From Prevotellaceae bacterium UBA6398 (lineage in GTDB: Bacteria > Bacteroidota > Bacteroidia > Bacteroidales > Bacteroidaceae): 64,000 nt of DNA. Both the position numbers and the translations under genes were made by a program. A model generated the notes under the pieces. The model did not search any database. It saw only the letters and a list, made by a program, of their open reading frames with translations, and had not been told where the DNA came from. Shown here in pieces: positions 42,631-50,724 of the stretch (its first letter is position 1; each line of letters opens with the position of its first letter). Location of the stretch: positions 53,532 to 117,531 of the forward strand of contig DJQA01000013.1 of NCBI GenBank assembly GCA_002437495.1, in the 5' to 3' direction.

Positions 42631-44144
42631 AATCCGGTTTTTTTAAGTACAAAGGCTTTGATTTTGGCCTTGGCCGCCTTGTCAAGGAATATGTATGACG
42701 AAAGAGCCACACTCAGTGCCGATGCAACTGCGAGCACCGCCGAGTTAAGCATTCCACTGTTTCCTGTAAGCTTGTAGGTGGCGAATGTAAGCGCTAGCGA
42801 TATTGCCGTTACCTTTGCGCAGGTTGCGAAACAGGGTATGAAATCGGAAATACTGTAAGACTCCACATCGTGTGCCAAAAGCATTGGCTTTATCAGAAAG
42901 CCAAATGCGCACTGCACAAGAACTCCGAGATAGAGCATCCACATCACATCGCCTTTTTCATTGAAAATAAAATACAGCACAACAAACAGCACAGGACCCG
43001 AAACGGCGGAAAATACGGAGTTGGACTTTATTTTGGCGGCTGCCATCATGGGGGTGTAGAACGCCGAGTCGAACGAGCCGATTATGCGCTGCACTATTAT
43101 GTATTGGGTGAACAATACTGCGTATTGGGGCACTTCCACGAGCCAAATTCCCATTATGGTCTTCATTGTGAAAATGGCCGGAAGCCCTATTAGCAGGCAT
43201 AGTTCGTAAACATACACGGTGGTTTGCATTGTCAGCTTTTTCGAATCGTGGAATTGCCCCGAGGCGTACAACTTTATTATTTGCGGGTTTACGGCGTTGC
43301 GGAAATTGTTTATGAATTGGCTCAACGCTCCCGAAACCTGATTGGCTATGGTTTGAGCTGCCACCACGAAGGGCTGGAAAAACAGGTTGAGCAATACAAG
43401 GTAGCCCTGCAATTTCAGAGTTTCCGAAAGGTTGGCCAAAACGTTCCATCCCGAAAAGCGCATAAGCGATTTGAATATTCCTTTGTTGAACGAGAAGCCT
43501 AACTTGCATTCGGGGTAACGACGCATGCAGTATGCCGCGTAGCATCCGCTAACAAGCAGCTGTGCCAAGGCTGTGAGTGCTGCATACATTATGAGTTTGT
43601 CTGAACTGCCAATACTCAAACACATAACCACTGCAAGGCGTGCTAGTGCATCGAAAATGCCCACGTATGCGTAAACTTTCATGTCTTCGTGGGCTATTAT
43701 GAGCGCGATGTAGGGTATCTGCACAATGCTTACGAATGTGGCGAATATGGAAATTTGATAAACAACGAGGGTGGGTAGGAAGCGTTCGGGCGGAATTACC
43801 ATTTTGCAGTAAACATACCACAGTCCTGCGGTTTCGAGTATCGCCACTATTATCAGCGCGAGCAGCAGGTGGGTGAATAACGCTGTGCGGCAGGTTTGCA
43901 GCAACTTGTTTTCATTGTTTGCGCCAAGCTCATATGTTATGAAGCGCGACGTGCCGGTGCTTAGCGTTCCGTTTAGGAACGACAGCATGCCCACAATTCC
44001 GCCAACCACATTGTAAAGCCCGAAGTCTTGCACGCCCAGTTTGTCGAGCACAACCCTCGAGGCGTAGAGCGTAACACCCATGATGAGAATCATGCGTGTG
44101 TACAGGAATATGGTGTTTTTTACAATGAGTCTGCTTTCTGCCAT
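42627..44144 (-). CDS. wzx: Polysaccharide flippase (Wzx-type)
   Basis: A 505-residue membrane protein with about 12-14 hydrophobic segments. It starts MAESRLIVKNTIFLYTRMILIMGVTLYASRVVL, followed by LGVQDFGLYNVVGGIVGML, the opening signature of lipopolysaccharide-type flippases. It probably moves the lipid-linked repeat unit across the inner membrane. I set the start at 44144, 5 nt past the Wzz stop; the frame is open a little further upstream. Confidence 0.88.
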   Translation of the reverse strand: MAESRLIVKNTIFLYTRMILIMGVTLYASRVVLDKLGVQDFGLYNVVGGIVGMLSFLNGTLSTGTSRFITYELGANNENKLLQTCRTALFTHLLLALIIVAILETAGLWYVYCKMVIPPERFLPTLVVYQISIFATFVSIVQIPYIALIIAHEDMKVYAYVGIFDALARLAVVMCLSIGSSDKLIMYAALTALAQLLVSGCYAAYCMRRYPECKLGFSFNKGIFKSLMRFSGWNVLANLSETLKLQGYLVLLNLFFQPFVVAAQTIANQVSGALSQFINNFRNAVNPQIIKLYASGQFHDSKKLTMQTTVYVYELCLLIGLPAIFTMKTIMGIWLVEVPQYAVLFTQYIIVQRIIGSFDSAFYTPMMAAAKIKSNSVFSAVSGPVLFVVLYFIFNEKGDVMWMLYLGVLVQCAFGFLIKPMLLAHDVESYSISDFIPCFATCAKVTAISLALTFATYKLTGNSGMLNSAVLAVASALSVALSSYIFLDKAAKAKIKAFVLKKTGL

Positions 44145-44148
44145 TGCG

Positions 44149-45213
44149 TCAATACGATTTGATGCAGGCGAATATAGTGTCGAACGCAAACACCAGCATT
44201 GTTATTGTTGCCACGAATATCATGCGTTTTGGGCCTGCCGGCTTCAGCGGCACTGTTGCCGGTTGTATTGTGGTGAATGCAGGGGTTTGCTCTATTAGTT
44301 TTGCGCGCGCCGCCTGTACTTGCGTGTTAAGCTGGGCGTATGTGTTGAACCTCAGCTGCATCTCGTTTTCAAGGTCCTCGAGTTTCGACTTTACGCTTTC
44401 AAGAATTACATCGTTGTTGGCATCGGAAAAGCTTGCGTATGTGCGCCGGGCCTTTTCGTAGTCCTCCTTGGCTCTGCGGCACAGCTCTGTGTTGTAGTCG
44501 AGTTCTTTTTGTGCCTTGCGCGTTCTGTATTGTGTTATGAATTCTTGAAGTTTTTCTTTTGCCGCATCGGCGATTGTTGCACTTGCAAGCGGGTCCTGCG
44601 CGGTTGCGGTTATGGAAATCACGAAATTCTTTTTGTCAACCTCGCAGCTTATCATATCGCCTATAGATTTTGCAATCATGTCCTGCTCCTCGGTGAGCCA
44701 AAAAGGATTCACCTTGTCTTCGCCTGTCCCGGCGGACTTCTTTTTCTTGAAAAGTTTCTTTATGCTGTTGATTGCCGTGTCCCACCATGTTCCTTTTTGG
44801 TGGTATTTCAGATAGTCGTAAAGGTTGGTTCTCACTTTGTGGTCTTGCGTTTCCATAATGGTGCCAAACATGCTTGTCTTGAAGTCAACCGAGGCAATGA
44901 GGTCGGGGTAGAGCTCCGGAAAAATGGCATCGGCGGAATTGCCGGTGCCGCCAATGTCGATGCCGAACGAAGAGGCTATCGAGTTGAGCGAGCTTGAACT
45001 CATGTTCGAAAGTTCCGGGGCCAGCTTCACTGTTGTGGAATAATATCTCGGCACTGACACTATTATGAATGCCGACAGTGCGAAGGCAATGGGGAGGGTT
45101 ATGAAAAACAATGTCTTGTGTTTCCACAGGACTTTTATTATCTTCGTCACATCAATTTGTTTCAGTTCCCGTATGCCCGGTGTTTTTGCCGCGTTGTTGT
45201 TGGTGTTGCACAT
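44149..45213 (-). CDS. wzz: Wzz-type chain length determinant protein
   Basis: A 354-residue inner-membrane protein. TM1 (TLFFITLPIAFALSAFIIV) lies near residues 33-52, a long periplasmic coiled-coil region (AQKELDYNTELCRRAKEDYEKARRTYASF) lies in the middle, and TM2 (RMIFVATITMLVFAFDTIF) is at the end, preceded by a proline-rich PLKPAGPKR segment. This is the co-polymerase layout that sets polymer length. It is the first gene of the operon. Confidence 0.9.
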   Translation of the reverse strand: MCNTNNNAAKTPGIRELKQIDVTKIIKVLWKHKTLFFITLPIAFALSAFIIVSVPRYYSTTVKLAPELSNMSSSSLNSIASSFGIDIGGTGNSADAIFPELYPDLIASVDFKTSMFGTIMETQDHKVRTNLYDYLKYHQKGTWWDTAINSIKKLFKKKKSAGTGEDKVNPFWLTEEQDMIAKSIGDMISCEVDKKNFVISITATAQDPLASATIADAAKEKLQEFITQYRTRKAQKELDYNTELCRRAKEDYEKARRTYASFSDANNDVILESVKSKLEDLENEMQLRFNTYAQLNTQVQAARAKLIEQTPAFTTIQPATVPLKPAGPKRMIFVATITMLVFAFDTIFACIKSY

Positions 45214-45281
45214 AATTCTCTATGGTTGTGTAATTATTGTTCATGCCACAGTGCGCATTCCGCGTGAATGGCCATGCACAA

Positions 45282-45289
45282 CAAAGTTA
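45282..45289 (-). promoter_or_regulatory. -7 promoter box of the polysaccharide operon
   Basis: Minus-strand TAACTTTG matches TAnnTTTG, 69 nt before the wzz start. The expected -33 position shows only a weak CTG. Confidence 0.5.
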
Positions 45290-45401
45290 CGATTAAAAAT
45301 CATAAAAACAGTTGTTGGCATTGTCTAAAAGAATAAACGTTCCGAAAAGCGCATTATTTCACAGTTGCGCAGAATGTCGTATTGTGCGGATTTTTTAATA
45401 A

Positions 45402-46370
45402 TCAGCAATTCCTTGTTTTCCACAAAGCCATTGGGTGAGATTTGACTCGGCCAACGATGTCCTTGTCTTCAAACAACAATTCCGGCATGTATTTTCTGTT
45501 GTTGAAATTTATAACATATTCTTTTTCAGAATCTGTAAGAACCAGCAAACTCATGAGAAAATCTTTCACCTCCTTCTTGGCTTTCTCAAAGTCGAAATGT
45601 TCACTTCGTCTTAGTACGGGCAAAAGTTGTGAGCGGATTTGTGGGAAGCGAATTTTGTCTGTTTGTGGAAAACCGGCAAATTCAGTTGGTGTGTTGTTGT
45701 CTTTTCTGCTTGAACCAACGGTCAGGTAAAAGACTGTTGCCTTCCTCAACAATGTTCGTTCCGCATCGCTTGCGAACAGTTGGTTCTTCACCATATTATA
45801 TTATACACGTCATATATGTCGCGTGCGGCACTTCTGCCGATAAGGGCATTTATCTTGGTGGCAAATAATTCGACAGGCGACAGAGAGCGCACTTTCACAT
45901 CATTCAGAAATGGGATGGACACATGAGCATCAATGGCCGGCAAAATATGGCAACGGTTGGAGTAGTTGATTTCTATCTTGATGCCGTCGTTGTTGCCTGC
46001 TGCATTGGTATAATGGAACACACACGAGTCAAGGGTGTGGGGAGTTTTTGAACCCGGGTGCAAGACGATAGCCTTCCGACTCCATATAGCGAAATATCTC
46101 ACTGTTCACTTCCTTGCGGATGCCGATCATCAACTCGCGGTCGCAATCTGCCGTGAAGTCCAAGTCTATATCCACCGACAGTCTTGGCAACTGAAAAACA
46201 GTAAGATTGATGGCAGTGCCACCTTTCAGCACCAAGGATTTTGACAACAATGAACTATGATGGAAATAGTTGAGTATTTCCACAAGCCGCATTACCTTTT
46301 CGAGATTGTCGCGTATGAAGCCTTGCTCTTGGGCTATGATGTCAATGGCTTGCTTGTTATATGAGTTCAT
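45402..46370 (-). pseudogene. AbiEii-type toxin nucleotidyltransferase, two frameshifts
   Basis: Three consecutive fragments read as one AbiEii/AbiGii protein. Fragment 1 (46370 to about 46058) has KSLVLKGGTAINLTVFQLPRLSVDIDLDF, the nucleotidyltransferase GG...DxD site. Fragment 2 (to about 45800) has SCVFHYTNAAGNNDGIKIEINYSNRC. Fragment 3 (to 45402) is the helical C-terminus ending HPMALWKTRNC. An extra base in CCCGGG at 46053-46058 causes the first shift. A tandem ATATT duplication at 45793-45802 causes the second, which restores the original frame. The catalytic N-terminus would be made but the protein would be truncated. Confidence 0.82.
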
Positions 46371-47130
46371 ATTCTTCTTTTGAGGTTAGTTTTTGCGGCA
46401 CATATATGCGCCATTTGCCTACAAAGGAGTCCGACTCCTCATCGTTGGTCAGCCATTTCACACTCTTGGTTCCTTTGTTTCGGCATAGTTCAATAATGGA
46501 GTCGGAGATATTGGCTTGCTCCTTTATGCGCTCAAGCAGATAGCCAGTCTTTTGGTACAGAAAAGCCTTGTTGTGCATTTCAAGATAATGGATGATTTTT
46601 TCTTCATCAAGCAGCACAATGGCTTCCATGCAATGCAACAATTCTTCAATGCCGCCAGCCCGCTCTATGCGGTCGAAGCAATCCAACAATGTGCTTTCCA
46701 CGTCGGTAACTCGCACGTGTGGATTTCCTTTTGGGGTCATCACGCCTGGGATTTCCTTTGTTTGGCGGCAGTAAGTGTAATCGGCATCCTCGAAGGCAAA
46801 GGAATTGAAACGTGTCAGGCTTTTCACAAACACCTCGTTGAAAGGTTGGTGTGCAAGCCCATGAAATTCCAGTGCCGTATGGTAGCTGATGCAAGCCGTA
46901 GGCGACAGATGACTTCCAATCTCGTATTTATCACAAACAGGCAGTTTCGATGCAATATCCACCATGCAATAAGTGTTGCGCCGTATAGACACAATCCACC
47001 CTTGCTGTTTGTATCTTGCAAGCAACCCTTTCACGGATTTCAACTTACCCTTTAAGACTGCTGAAAGTTCTTCCAAGGTAAAAATCCGCAGCTTGTATAA
47101 TATGCTTAACAGCTCTGCCATTGTTTCCAA
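46357..47130 (-). CDS. AbiEi-type antitoxin
   Basis: A 257-residue protein. An N-terminal winged helix (ELLSILYKLRIFTLEELSAVLKGKLKSVKGLLARYKQQGWI) is followed by SPTACISYHTALEFHGLAHQPFNEVFV and VTDVESTLLDCFDRIERAGGIEELLHCM. These are the conserved parts of the AbiEi / type IV toxin-antitoxin family. The antitoxin represses its own operon and counteracts AbiEii. It appears intact and overlaps the broken toxin gene by 14 nt. Confidence 0.85.
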   Translation of the reverse strand: METMAELLSILYKLRIFTLEELSAVLKGKLKSVKGLLARYKQQGWIVSIRRNTYCMVDIASKLPVCDKYEIGSHLSPTACISYHTALEFHGLAHQPFNEVFVKSLTRFNSFAFEDADYTYCRQTKEIPGVMTPKGNPHVRVTDVESTLLDCFDRIERAGGIEELLHCMEAIVLLDEEKIIHYLEMHNKAFLYQKTGYLLERIKEQANISDSIIELCRNKGTKSVKWLTNDEESDSFVGKWRIYVPQKLTSKEEYELI

Positions 47131-47137
47131 TTTAACG

Positions 47138-47166
47138 CAAAGATAAACATATAAGTTTGTTTACAA
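47138..47166 (-). promoter_or_regulatory. Promoter of the AbiE operon
   Basis: On the minus strand TTG (47166-47164), an 18-nt spacer and TATCTTTG (47145-47138) form a good -33/-7 pair. The leader would be very short. Confidence 0.65.
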
Positions 47167-47342
47167 GAAAAATCAGAAACTTTTTATTGCCTTTTGCTTG
47201 CGACTAATAGCCCTGTTTAGCAGGAAATGTTTTCTTCCTCCAAAAGTGTAGGCTTCAAAACGTTGATTTACAGCAAATTGAATATGCTTGTGGTTTGCTT
47301 TGCAAGTTGTTGTTTGTCAGACGTTTGCAAACGGCGAAAAAA

Positions 47343-47426
47343 GGTCTGATGTAGTTTGAATTATGTCTGATGTAGTTTTTTCTACATCGGACATAGCTTT
47401 TCCCATGTTTGATATAGTTTTTCGGG
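47343..47426 (+). repeat. 21-nt-unit tetramer element, copy A7
   Basis: Four exact 21-nt units between abiEi and the esterase gene. Unit 3 has the core reversed (CATCGGACAT). A conserved GGCGAAAAAA leads into the first unit. Confidence 0.92.
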
Positions 47427-47469
47427 TATTGGGAATAATTCCTGCGGCTTTGGTTTTGCGCCATTTGTA

Positions 47470-47490
47470 GGGGCGTATGCCATACGCCTA
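47470..47490 (+). repeat. GGGGCGTATG palindrome, associated with A7
   Basis: It begins 43 nt after A7 and is preceded by GGTTTTGCGCCATTTGTA. Arms are GGGGCGTATG and CATACGCCTA. Confidence 0.88.
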
Positions 47491-47606
47491 CATATATACA
47501 ATGCGCGGTTAATCAATAAATGGCACTGCCACAGTCAAAGCGGACGGCTCTGAACGTACGCTGCCATGCCCATCAGAGCCGTTGCGCTTGCCGTAAACAG
47601 CCTTGT

Positions 47607-48494
47607 TTAATTCATGCGGTATTTTCGGGAAGAAACATTTCCGTTGCCATAAACGGAGAGTTTGATGTAAATGCCTTTTTGCTTGGGTTCGGATGTCAGT
47701 TTTTGCCCATCAACAGAGTACCAGACGGTATTGACGGCAGCGGCATCGCTTGCTGTTGAAGTTATGCCGGCAGCCTGTCCCTTGGTATGCTTGAACAGCC
47801 AGCCAAGACGCTCGTCGGTATAGCTTTTCTTGCATACATCCTCGTGCGTCCAGCCGTCTTCAATGTTGAGCTTGTATTCGGCGTTGTAGCTGTCCGTTTC
47901 CGCCAAAAAGGTTTCCACATTGGATATTTTCATTATGTTGTCCGCCGTTCCCATTACGGTGATAAGCGGTGTCTTTGATACGGCTTCGGCATCCAATCCT
48001 GTCGGGTTTCCCGCAACGGGCATCGCCGCCGCAAATAAGTCGGGATGGTTGGAAATCATGTTCCAAGTGCCTGTTCCGCCCATTGAACCGCCCAGAATAT
48101 AAACCTTGTCAGCATCCGCCACGCCACGGTCTATGTAGGTCTGCAACAGACGTACAAGGGCGTCTTGCGTAGTTCCAAGCCAAGACTTGTCTTTCGGGCA
48201 TTGCGGTACGAGCATTATGGCCTTGCGGTTGTTGTCGTGCAACCATGTGCTTATGGCGTTGATGCCCGGTTCCTGCATCTGCGTCTCGTTGTCATCGCCT
48301 TTGCTTGAACCTCCGTGTAGGTATATCACGAGCGAAGCCTTGTCGCCAACGCCCGGAATTGCTGCCTTGCGGTATGGCAGGGTTGTGTTTCCCGCAGAGA
48401 ATGTTTCCTTGGAAAATGTTATTTCTTGTGCGGAAACCTCGCCCAGACTGAGAAAACCCAGCAGGGCGGAAAGTATGAATATTCTGCTTTTCAT
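47607..48494 (-). CDS. Exported alpha/beta hydrolase (esterase) with C-terminal sorting-like tail
   Basis: A 295-residue protein. A signal peptide (MKSRIFILSALLGFLSLGEVSAQ) is followed by SLVIYLHGGSSKGDDN (oxyanion region) and VYILGGSMGGTGTWNMISNHPDLF (nucleophile Ser in GGSMGG). A catalytic Asp/His is likely near TVMGTADN and DGWTHEDV. The last ~50 residues (VNTVWYSVDGQKLTSEPKQKGIYI...SRKYRMN) resemble the short C-terminal tails of Prevotella-type secreted proteins, possibly a type IX sorting signal. It overlaps the next gene by 4 nt. Confidence 0.78.
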   Translation of the reverse strand: MKSRIFILSALLGFLSLGEVSAQEITFSKETFSAGNTTLPYRKAAIPGVGDKASLVIYLHGGSSKGDDNETQMQEPGINAISTWLHDNNRKAIMLVPQCPKDKSWLGTTQDALVRLLQTYIDRGVADADKVYILGGSMGGTGTWNMISNHPDLFAAAMPVAGNPTGLDAEAVSKTPLITVMGTADNIMKISNVETFLAETDSYNAEYKLNIEDGWTHEDVCKKSYTDERLGWLFKHTKGQAAGITSTASDAAAVNTVWYSVDGQKLTSEPKQKGIYIKLSVYGNGNVSSRKYRMN

Positions 48495-48964
48495 CGGTTG
48501 CCACGCTTTTGTGTTGAACGTTTTTGTCCCCGCTTGGCAAGGCGGTTCATCATCTTGCGCTCTTGCTCGTAAACCTTCTCAATCTGTGTTTGGGTAAGAA
48601 ATTTGGAGTATTCCTTGTAGTACTTTTGGCGAATGTTCAGGATTTTCTCGCTCATGGCAAAGCGTTGCTTTATGCGTTCCCCGTTCTCCTGTTCCGACAT
48701 CCCCTGCTTGTAAGGACGCTGGCGGGGTCCCAAAGCCCAAATCTCTTTTTGGCAGTCGCAGTAGGTCTTTACAAATCTTTCGGTAACGGCATCGCTGAAA
48801 GCCAGTTCGCCGGCAATATGCTTCGCCTGCACTTCGGCAAGCTGCTCACGCGAGATGCGTTGCTTGCGGTCGGGATGCCGGGAGGGGCTTTCCTGTGCAA
48901 ATACTGCGGCGCAGGATGCAATCATCGTGATTGCGATGACGAAAGTTCTGATAATATGTTTCAT
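48491..48964 (-). CDS. Small exported protein of the ECF locus (Spy/CpxP-like helical)
   Basis: A 157-residue protein with a signal peptide (MKHIIRTFVIAITMIASCAAVFAQ). The mature part is highly charged and helical (RKQRISREQLAEVQAKHIAGELAFSDAVTERF, FLTQTQIEKVYEQERKMMNR). Such proteins recur next to ECF sigma / anti-sigma pairs in Bacteroidales and resemble Spy/CpxP periplasmic chaperones. I infer an envelope-stress role from that context only. Confidence 0.55.
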   Translation of the reverse strand: MKHIIRTFVIAITMIASCAAVFAQESPSRHPDRKQRISREQLAEVQAKHIAGELAFSDAVTERFVKTYCDCQKEIWALGPRQRPYKQGMSEQENGERIKQRFAMSEKILNIRQKYYKEYSKFLTQTQIEKVYEQERKMMNRLAKRGQKRSTQKRGNR

Positions 48965-49017
48965 GATTTCCTTTTTATGTTACACTTTATGGTTGTCGTA
49001 TTGCGTTTTGTTGGAAC

Positions 49018-49365
49018 TTATTCGCTGATAAACACATCGTCTTGGTAAATGTTCAGCAGGTAAGCCTGGTCGTCGGATGTAAGCTGGCTGAAAGCCCTGT
49101 CAACATCGTCTATGGTGGCGGAATTGGTCTTGGAGACGGTTGTGCTGACGACAAGAATTAAGGCTATGGATGCAGCCACGGCAACGGCGCTTCGTATAAA
49201 GAGGCGCGGCTTGGCGGGCTTGTGCGCAGTTTGCCGCACTTCGGAAACGTTTTTCACCTTATCCCAAATATCGTCTTCGAGCTTGCCGAAGAATCCGTCT
49301 GGAACGGTGTAGGGCATCCGCTTTCCTATTTTTTCGAAATCAAATTCCTTGTTCATTGTTGTCAT
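49018..49365 (-). CDS. Putative anti-sigma factor (small membrane protein)
   Basis: A 115-residue protein. The N-terminal ~55 residues are cytoplasmic (FEKIGKRMPYTVPDGFFGKLEDDIWDKV), one membrane helix (SAVAVAASIALILVVSTTV) is central, and a short periplasmic tail ends SEE-like acidic residues. It starts 7 nt after the ECF sigma gene, which suggests it restrains that sigma factor. No anti-sigma motif is diagnostic. Confidence 0.55.
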   Translation of the reverse strand: MTTMNKEFDFEKIGKRMPYTVPDGFFGKLEDDIWDKVKNVSEVRQTAHKPAKPRLFIRSAVAVAASIALILVVSTTVSKTNSATIDDVDRAFSQLTSDDQAYLLNIYQDDVFISE

Positions 49366-49372
49366 ATACTTT

Positions 49373-49912
49373 TCAGTCGTTCAAATTCATGTATTTGATA
49401 ATCTTTTCCTTGGCAATGTGATAATTCGCCTTTACGGCGGAGGGGCTTGAACCTGTCGCTTCAGCAATTTCCTCGTAGCTCAGTTCATCGTAATAGCGCA
49501 GGTTGAACGCCCCCTGTTGTTTGGTTGGCAGCGAAAGGATTGCTTTTTGCAGCCTAACGGCTTCCAAGTCGGTATAATCCACATAATTGTCTGCCATTAT
49601 GCGATTTGCCTCATCGCAGTCTGCGTCCAATGATATTTGCTCCTGCTTTCGTGCGCCAATCATCCGTAAAGCCTCGTTGGTGGCTATTCGGAAAATCCAG
49701 CCACGGAAGGAATTTTCGTCCCGGAACTTGCCAAAGGAGCGGAAAACCCTTATGAAAGCCTCCTGTGTGGTGTCTTTCGCATCGTCGTGGGCGACAACCA
49801 GCCGGCGTATATGCCAATATACAGGCTGCTTGTATTTCTGCATCAAGAGCCGGAAACCTTTTTCGGGTTTCTCCCTAATGGCTCGGATGATGTCCATGTC
49901 TTCAACCGTCAT
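49373..49912 (-). CDS. ECF-type RNA polymerase sigma factor
   Basis: A 179-residue sigma-70 family protein. Region 2 appears as VVAHDDAKDTTQEAFIRVFRSFGKFRDENSFRGWIFRIATNEALRM and region 4 as LPTKQQGAFNLRYYDELSYEEIAEATGSSPSAVKANYHIAKEKI. It overlaps the upstream small gene by 4 nt and is followed by an anti-sigma-like gene, a helical exported protein and an esterase, which may form its operon. Confidence 0.92.
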   Translation of the reverse strand: MTVEDMDIIRAIREKPEKGFRLLMQKYKQPVYWHIRRLVVAHDDAKDTTQEAFIRVFRSFGKFRDENSFRGWIFRIATNEALRMIGARKQEQISLDADCDEANRIMADNYVDYTDLEAVRLQKAILSLPTKQQGAFNLRYYDELSYEEIAEATGSSPSAVKANYHIAKEKIIKYMNLND

Positions 49913-50250
49913 GCCACATAAAGCTTTTTCTTGCCGTCCATAACCAATTTTATGGGGTTGCTCCTGCTGAAGGCAAAAGCGTCAAGTTCAGCCTCCGCCA
50001 TGGCATTTGTCAGACCGGTCATCTTTCTGTATGCGGAAACGCTAAGCGACTTGTGGTTCTTCAAGTAAGCCAAAGCCATTTCCAGACGGTCTTTCTTGTT
50101 CATGCGGTTTATGGTACGGACGGTAACGTATGGACGGCTCACCACCGTTACCACAGCAGGACGGTGGCTGGAGTGGTGATGCGCACTGCCGCAGTGTCTG
50201 TATCGTGCAAAGGAAGTTGTGGCAAAGAATGCCATCATGGCGATGAGCAT
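49909..50250 (-). CDS. Small exported protein of unknown function, probable N-terminal frameshift
   Basis: From 50250 the protein starts MLIAMMAFFATTSFARYRHCGSAHHHSSH, a signal peptide core without a basic n-region, and ends with a helical domain (KKDRLEMALAYLKNHKSLSVSAYRKMTGLTNAMAEAELDAF). A better start exists 29 nt upstream at 50279, with an AAGGAG site before it, reading MKTMMNIRK. It is in another frame: one base appears missing just before the ATG at 50250. The frame is also open upstream to 50319. Function unknown; it overlaps the sigma gene by 4 nt. Confidence 0.5.
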   Translation of the reverse strand: MLIAMMAFFATTSFARYRHCGSAHHHSSHRPAVVTVVSRPYVTVRTINRMNKKDRLEMALAYLKNHKSLSVSAYRKMTGLTNAMAEAELDAFAFSRSNPIKLVMDGKKKLYVA

Positions 50251-50574
50251 CGCTTTCTGATATTCATCATTGTCTTCATAACAGTAATCTCCTTGGTTTA
50301 ATTCGTTTTTATTATACACTCTCGGGGAAGCCCCTCTTGATTGGGACGCATTTCCTTATGATGGCGGTGTCATTATGATTGCAATCTTTTTAATGAACGC
50401 TACAACTATATGACCCGGTTAATGAGGAAAAGTAAAATCAAAAACGGAATTTTTGACGAAAAACGATTTGCACGCTTCAAAACGCTGATTTGCAAAGAAT
50501 TAAGCATAATTCAAAATTTCTTTGTAAGTTATTGTTTGCCAGATGTTTGAGAGCGGTGAAAAAAGGTCTGATGT

Positions 50575-50659
50575 AGAAAAAATTATATCAGACATAATTT
50601 TTTCTACATAGGACATATTTTTTTTCTATGTCTGATGTTGTTTTGCGAACGTGGGGTGC
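50575..50659 (+). repeat. 21-nt-unit tetramer element, copy A8
   Basis: Four units (21, 21, 22 and 21 nt) in the divergent gap before licD. Units 2 and 3 have reversed cores and unit 1 can pair with unit 2. No palindrome follows. The rest of 50320-50574 shows nothing that I can name. Confidence 0.88.
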
Positions 50660-50724
50660 GGCGGCGTTTGCATTGGTTTGGTGTGGGGCGCATTGCCTTT
50701 ATTTTGCTTAACTTTGCATTCACT

